Shown piece by piece: positions 60,736 to 64,000 of a stretch of DNA of 64,000 nt. How positions within the stretch are numbered: position 1 is the first letter of the stretch; each line of letters begins with the position of its first letter. The notes under the pieces were generated by a model. The model was given only the letters and a program-made list of their open reading frames with translations. It did no database searches and was not told where the DNA came from. Source of the stretch: Kordia jejudonensis (GTDB lineage Bacteria; Bacteroidota; Bacteroidia; Flavobacteriales; Flavobacteriaceae); NCBI RefSeq assembly GCF_001005315.1, contig NZ_LBMG01000004.1, forward strand, positions 62,001 through 126,000, read 5' to 3'. Made by a program: the position numbers and the translations under genes.

Positions 60736-63456
60736 ATGCTTTCACATCGTCTACTATTACTATTAAGTTGTCTGTGTTTTGTACTATGTGTACATGCACA
60801 AGATGAACTATCAACAAAAATTGACAGCATAGCAGCTATAAAAGCAGTAAATGACAAAATTGAAGGATTTCAGCAGTTACTTTTAGCACAAGATACACGT
60901 CAACAGACAGAAAATTTAGGAGCGCTTTATCATCATCTAGGTACTTGTTACAGAGAAAAAAAGGAATATGAAAAAGCGCTTCCTTTATTAATGAAAGCTA
61001 CAGAAATACGCTCTAAATTTAACAATCAAGAAGCATATACGAAAAGCAAGTTTTATCTTTCACGTGTGTATGCAAGTTTGAAAAAAAATGAAGAAGCAAC
61101 AGCACTTTTAATAGAAATTATAGATGCTAAAGGTGCAGATTCGGTAACTTCATTTGCACACCGAATATTGAGCAGAGATGCTAAAAAAACAGGCGATATT
61201 CAACTTGCCATGCATTATTTAAATTTAGGTTTGGCTAATACAAAACTAAGCGCAAATCCTAAGATTGAAAGCAATTTACGAAGTGATATTATCAACACAT
61301 ACGCCGAAAAGTATAAAACGATTATTACGGTTAATACGGAAGATTTAAAAGCAATTGAAGAGCAACAAAAATACATTCTGTTAGACAGTTTATCAGAAAA
61401 TAATCAAAATGTATTGAATAACAGTTTGGCAGTTATTTATGATAGTTTCAAAGATTACGACAGATCATTGTTTTTTTACAAAAAAGCAGAAAAAGGATTT
61501 ATAAAAAGTAAAAAAAAATACGGAGAATTACTGATTGTAAACAACATAGGCATCATCTATTCCAAACAAGAAAAGTATGATTTGGCAACTGCTTGTTTTC
61601 AAAAAATTCTAAAAGAATCTGACGATGTTGAACAAAAGGCAACCGCTTATAATAGTATGGGCTATTATTTAAATAGCGCTATTGCCACAGAAAAACTTCC
61701 GTATTTAGAAAAAGCAATTACCACAATTCTTGAAAAAAATACCACGCAGCAATTCCGATTGCCAACATTGGAAGAAATAAAACAATCTGAATATGAGCAA
61801 GATATGCTAATTTATCTAATTGATCTGGCAGATCATTATGTACATGCATATACTCAAGAACAATCAATCACATATCTTCATAAAGCAAAAAAAGCAGTAC
61901 ATCTTATAGATCAATTGGTATCGTTAATTCGTTATGAAATTGACACAGAAGCTTCTAAATTATTTTGGATTGAAAAAGGCGTGAATACCTATCTATTGGC
62001 GGTAGAAGTTTGTTATTTGTTGAATGATTCGGCGAGTGCATTCTATTACATGGAAAAAAACAAAGCGTTGTTATTACAGGAAAACATCAAAACGTTTCAG
62101 GCGAAACTAAACCTAAATGTACCCAAAAATTTGGTAGCACGTGATCATCAATTGCATTACAAAATGTTGGCGTTGCAAGAAGCATCTCAGCAACATACAG
62201 AAGATGAAGCATGGAAAAAAACATATGCAGAAACACATAAAGAATACGAGCAATTTAAAGATTCTATGCAATCTGAATATCCTGAATACATGAGAACAAA
62301 GCAGGAAGTTGCCATTACCTCATTGCACAAAACTCGTACAAGTGTTACACAAAAAAAGGAAGCCTTTGTAGAATACATTTTAAATGAAGCCGATGGTTAC
62401 GGAATTTACGTTGATTCGGAAAAACCAGTATTTTTTAAAATTTCAAATACGCCAAAATTTCAAGAAGAACTGCAAATAATATCTTCGTTGATGACCAAAC
62501 GTTTGTTGTCTGATGAAGAGTTGATCACGTATAAAAAAGTAGCACACAGTATCTTTACACAACTATTTCCGTTTGAAAATGCTGTAGAACGCTTGAAAGG
62601 TAAAAAACTTACCGTCGTAGCCGATCAACAATTGCAATATGTGCCTTTTGAAATTTTACGCATACAAAATGACGGCGATTTGGCAAAACATTATCTCGTA
62701 AACAATACGGAAATAGTGTATTTACAATCTTTTTCACTATTTGAACAAATTCAGAAAAAGCAAAATTCGCCAGCGCAAAAACTGTTAACCATTGCACCAC
62801 AAGAATTTAAAAATCCACAATTGCCCAATTTAACAGGAACGGAAAAAATGTTGCAATTGGTAAAGGACATTGACAAATCGGTCATTCTTACAAAACAAGA
62901 AGCATCGAAAGCAAATTTCATAGCAAAACAAAATGACTTTGAAATCATGCACTTCAACACACACGCAGGTTTAGACAGTCTCACACAAAAGCCTTGGATC
63001 TCATTTTACGAAGAAAAAATGACACTTGCGGAACTCTTTGGCTTGGAAAATCAGGCAGATTTGGTCATTTTAGATGCATGTCAAACAAACGATGGAATCA
63101 ATCTTTCTGGTGAAGGTGTTATCAACCTTTCAAGAGGTTTCTTTTACAATGGTACGCAAAGTGTCATGGCTTCTCTTTGGAATGTAAATGAACAAGCTGG
63201 AAACGAACTCTTACAAACCTTTTATCGTGAACTCACACAAGGAACAACAAAATCGAAAGCGTTACAAATAGCCAAAAAAGAGTACTTGCAAAAGCATCAG
63301 TTTTCACAAAATACGCCGTACTATTGGGCAGCTTTTACGCTCACAGGAAGTACCAATGCTGTGGAATTTCAATCAACTTCGTATACAATATACATCTTAT
63401 TCGGCATCATAATTATTATCGTTTTTGGAAGCTATATATGGCTCAGAAAGCGGTAA
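60736..63456 (+). CDS. Exported TPR-CHAT protease-like protein with C-terminal membrane anchor
   Basis: 906 residues from ATG 60736 (an in-frame TTG lies at 60715). A signal peptide (about 3-22, ending VHAQ) precedes TPR repeats (about 50-300), a helical linker and a CHAT caspase-like domain (about 600-865). The dyad is His743 ('HFNTHAG') and Cys782 ('LDACQT'), followed by 'GVINLSRGFFYNGTQSVMASLW'. One membrane helix lies at about 878-898, then a short basic end. So the TPR and CHAT parts face the periplasm and the anchor is C-terminal. Partnered with a subtilisin lipoprotein, it suggests a proteolytic cascade outside the cytoplasm. Confidence 0.88.
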   Translation: MLSHRLLLLLSCLCFVLCVHAQDELSTKIDSIAAIKAVNDKIEGFQQLLLAQDTRQQTENLGALYHHLGTCYREKKEYEKALPLLMKATEIRSKFNNQEAYTKSKFYLSRVYASLKKNEEATALLIEIIDAKGADSVTSFAHRILSRDAKKTGDIQLAMHYLNLGLANTKLSANPKIESNLRSDIINTYAEKYKTIITVNTEDLKAIEEQQKYILLDSLSENNQNVLNNSLAVIYDSFKDYDRSLFFYKKAEKGFIKSKKKYGELLIVNNIGIIYSKQEKYDLATACFQKILKESDDVEQKATAYNSMGYYLNSAIATEKLPYLEKAITTILEKNTTQQFRLPTLEEIKQSEYEQDMLIYLIDLADHYVHAYTQEQSITYLHKAKKAVHLIDQLVSLIRYEIDTEASKLFWIEKGVNTYLLAVEVCYLLNDSASAFYYMEKNKALLLQENIKTFQAKLNLNVPKNLVARDHQLHYKMLALQEASQQHTEDEAWKKTYAETHKEYEQFKDSMQSEYPEYMRTKQEVAITSLHKTRTSVTQKKEAFVEYILNEADGYGIYVDSEKPVFFKISNTPKFQEELQIISSLMTKRLLSDEELITYKKVAHSIFTQLFPFENAVERLKGKKLTVVADQQLQYVPFEILRIQNDGDLAKHYLVNNTEIVYLQSFSLFEQIQKKQNSPAQKLLTIAPQEFKNPQLPNLTGTEKMLQLVKDIDKSVILTKQEASKANFIAKQNDFEIMHFNTHAGLDSLTQKPWISFYEEKMTLAELFGLENQADLVILDACQTNDGINLSGEGVINLSRGFFYNGTQSVMASLWNVNEQAGNELLQTFYRELTQGTTKSKALQIAKKEYLQKHQFSQNTPYYWAAFTLTGSTNAVEFQSTSYTIYILFGIIIIIVFGSYIWLRKR

Positions 63457-63611
63457 TTGCAACAGTTTCATTTCGAGAAACGATAAGTATTCAAAAATAA
63501 ATGGGTAATGAAATTTTCAAAACTTCCCTATTAGATATAAGACCGGTCTTTTGAGGTAATATCCAACGCCTCTTAAAATAACAACAGGAAAAAATATCTA
63601 ATTAAAAAATT

Positions 63612-64000
63612 ATGAAAAACAAACTACACGCAGTAGTCCTTGTCGTAGGACTATTCATTACAACCATCAATTACGCACAACCAAATTGGGGAACTAATAC
63701 CTTAGATCCTACTTCATCTGCTTTTGGTGACGGAAATATCGTAAATGGTAGAAATTCAACAGCAGTTGGAACGGGAAATGTTATGAATTTAAGTTCTACA
63801 GATGCTGGATTCATGGCAGGGCGTAACAATAATGTAGACAAAGATTATTCATTCGCTTTTGGACTCTCAAATATAGTATCAGGGACACAATCAGGAGCTT
63901 TCGGAACTAATAACAATGTAAGTGGTTTAAACGCTTTTAGTTTTGGTCATAGCAACAAATCTACAGCGCCACATTCATTCACTTTCGGAAGAAATACACA
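63612..64000 (+). CDS. YadA-head-like repeat protein, 5' part
   Basis: Starts at ATG 63612 and runs off the right edge after about 129 residues. The signal peptide ends at about 23 (INYAQ). The mature part consists of repeats of about 14 residues with the pattern 'SxAxGxxNxVxG' ('SSAFGDGNIVNG', 'STAVGTGNVMN', 'SFAFGLSNIVSG', 'SGAFGTNNNVSG'). This is the left-handed parallel beta-roll of trimeric autotransporter (YadA) heads. It is probably a surface adhesin; the anchor lies beyond the window. Confidence 0.75.
   Translation, partial: MKNKLHAVVLVVGLFITTINYAQPNWGTNTLDPTSSAFGDGNIVNGRNSTAVGTGNVMNLSSTDAGFMAGRNNNVDKDYSFAFGLSNIVSGTQSGAFGTNNNVSGLNAFSFGHSNKSTAPHSFTFGRNT

Overview
The window looks like a marine-type Flavobacteriaceae chromosome (phylum Bacteroidota), possibly Kordia-like, although the genus is a guess. 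The DNA is AT-rich. Promoters fit the Bacteroidota -7 consensus TAnnTTTG. Many exported proteins are lipoproteins with a Cys lipobox. Families such as START_2, DUF4290, DUF493, paired FAS1 domains and the photolyase/TIGR03643 cluster are typical of this group.

Layout. 1-5793: the end of a HEAT-like protein, then a minus-strand operon for a small membrane protein, an exported dikinase-like protein and a serine beta-lactamase/PBP-fold protein. 5953-8001: scar tissue, made of the C-terminal relic of a tyrosine integrase, an IS1182-type element whose transposase has an in-frame stop, and a 48-bp copy of the 3' part of tRNA-Met. 8002-27740: a genomic island of about 19.7 kb bounded by that 48-bp direct repeat, with an intact tyrosine integrase next to the intact tRNA-Met.

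The island cargo looks like conflict and defence genes. (a) A minus-strand operon carries a TPR histidine kinase, a LytTR response regulator, a PDDEXK-like protein and a restriction-endonuclease/STAND-NTPase/helical-repeat protein; the last is broken by one in-frame TGA and one frameshift. (b) A plus-strand gene pair (17836-20877) carries the same RHIM-like motif at the C-terminus of the small upstream protein and at the N-terminus of the large downstream one. This is the layout of bacterial amyloid-signalling effector/receptor pairs and is the strongest candidate here for an undescribed system. (c) A TerY-P-type triad (VWA, PP2C phosphatase, protein kinase with five Ig-like repeats) is joined to a DUF4407 membrane protein. 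The relic integrase and the second tRNA fragment suggest that two related elements entered the same tRNA gene in succession.

27904-39144 is ordinary core genome: START_2, class IV aminotransferase, YqgE/AlgH, HU, Fmt, RecQ, AAA_28, DUF493, DUF4290, MurA (with Asp in place of the fosfomycin-target Cys), an OmpA-type protein and a FAS1 lipoprotein with a decayed FAS1 fragment beside it. 39273-49519 is a tightly packed minus-strand cluster with two photolyase/cryptochrome proteins, GTP cyclohydrolase I, TspO, two SDR-type proteins, a flavin reductase, an ABC1 kinase and a TetR-type regulator. It is probably a light or oxidative stress module. 49670-57718 holds an aquaporin, DUF2911, a vanadium-haloperoxidase/PAP2 lipoprotein and two tandem paralogous surface lipoproteins. 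57906-63456 holds an ECF sigma factor and a membrane-bound TPR/anti-sigma-like protein, divergent from a subtilisin-like lipoprotein and an exported TPR-CHAT protease. A partial YadA-head-like protein runs off the right end.
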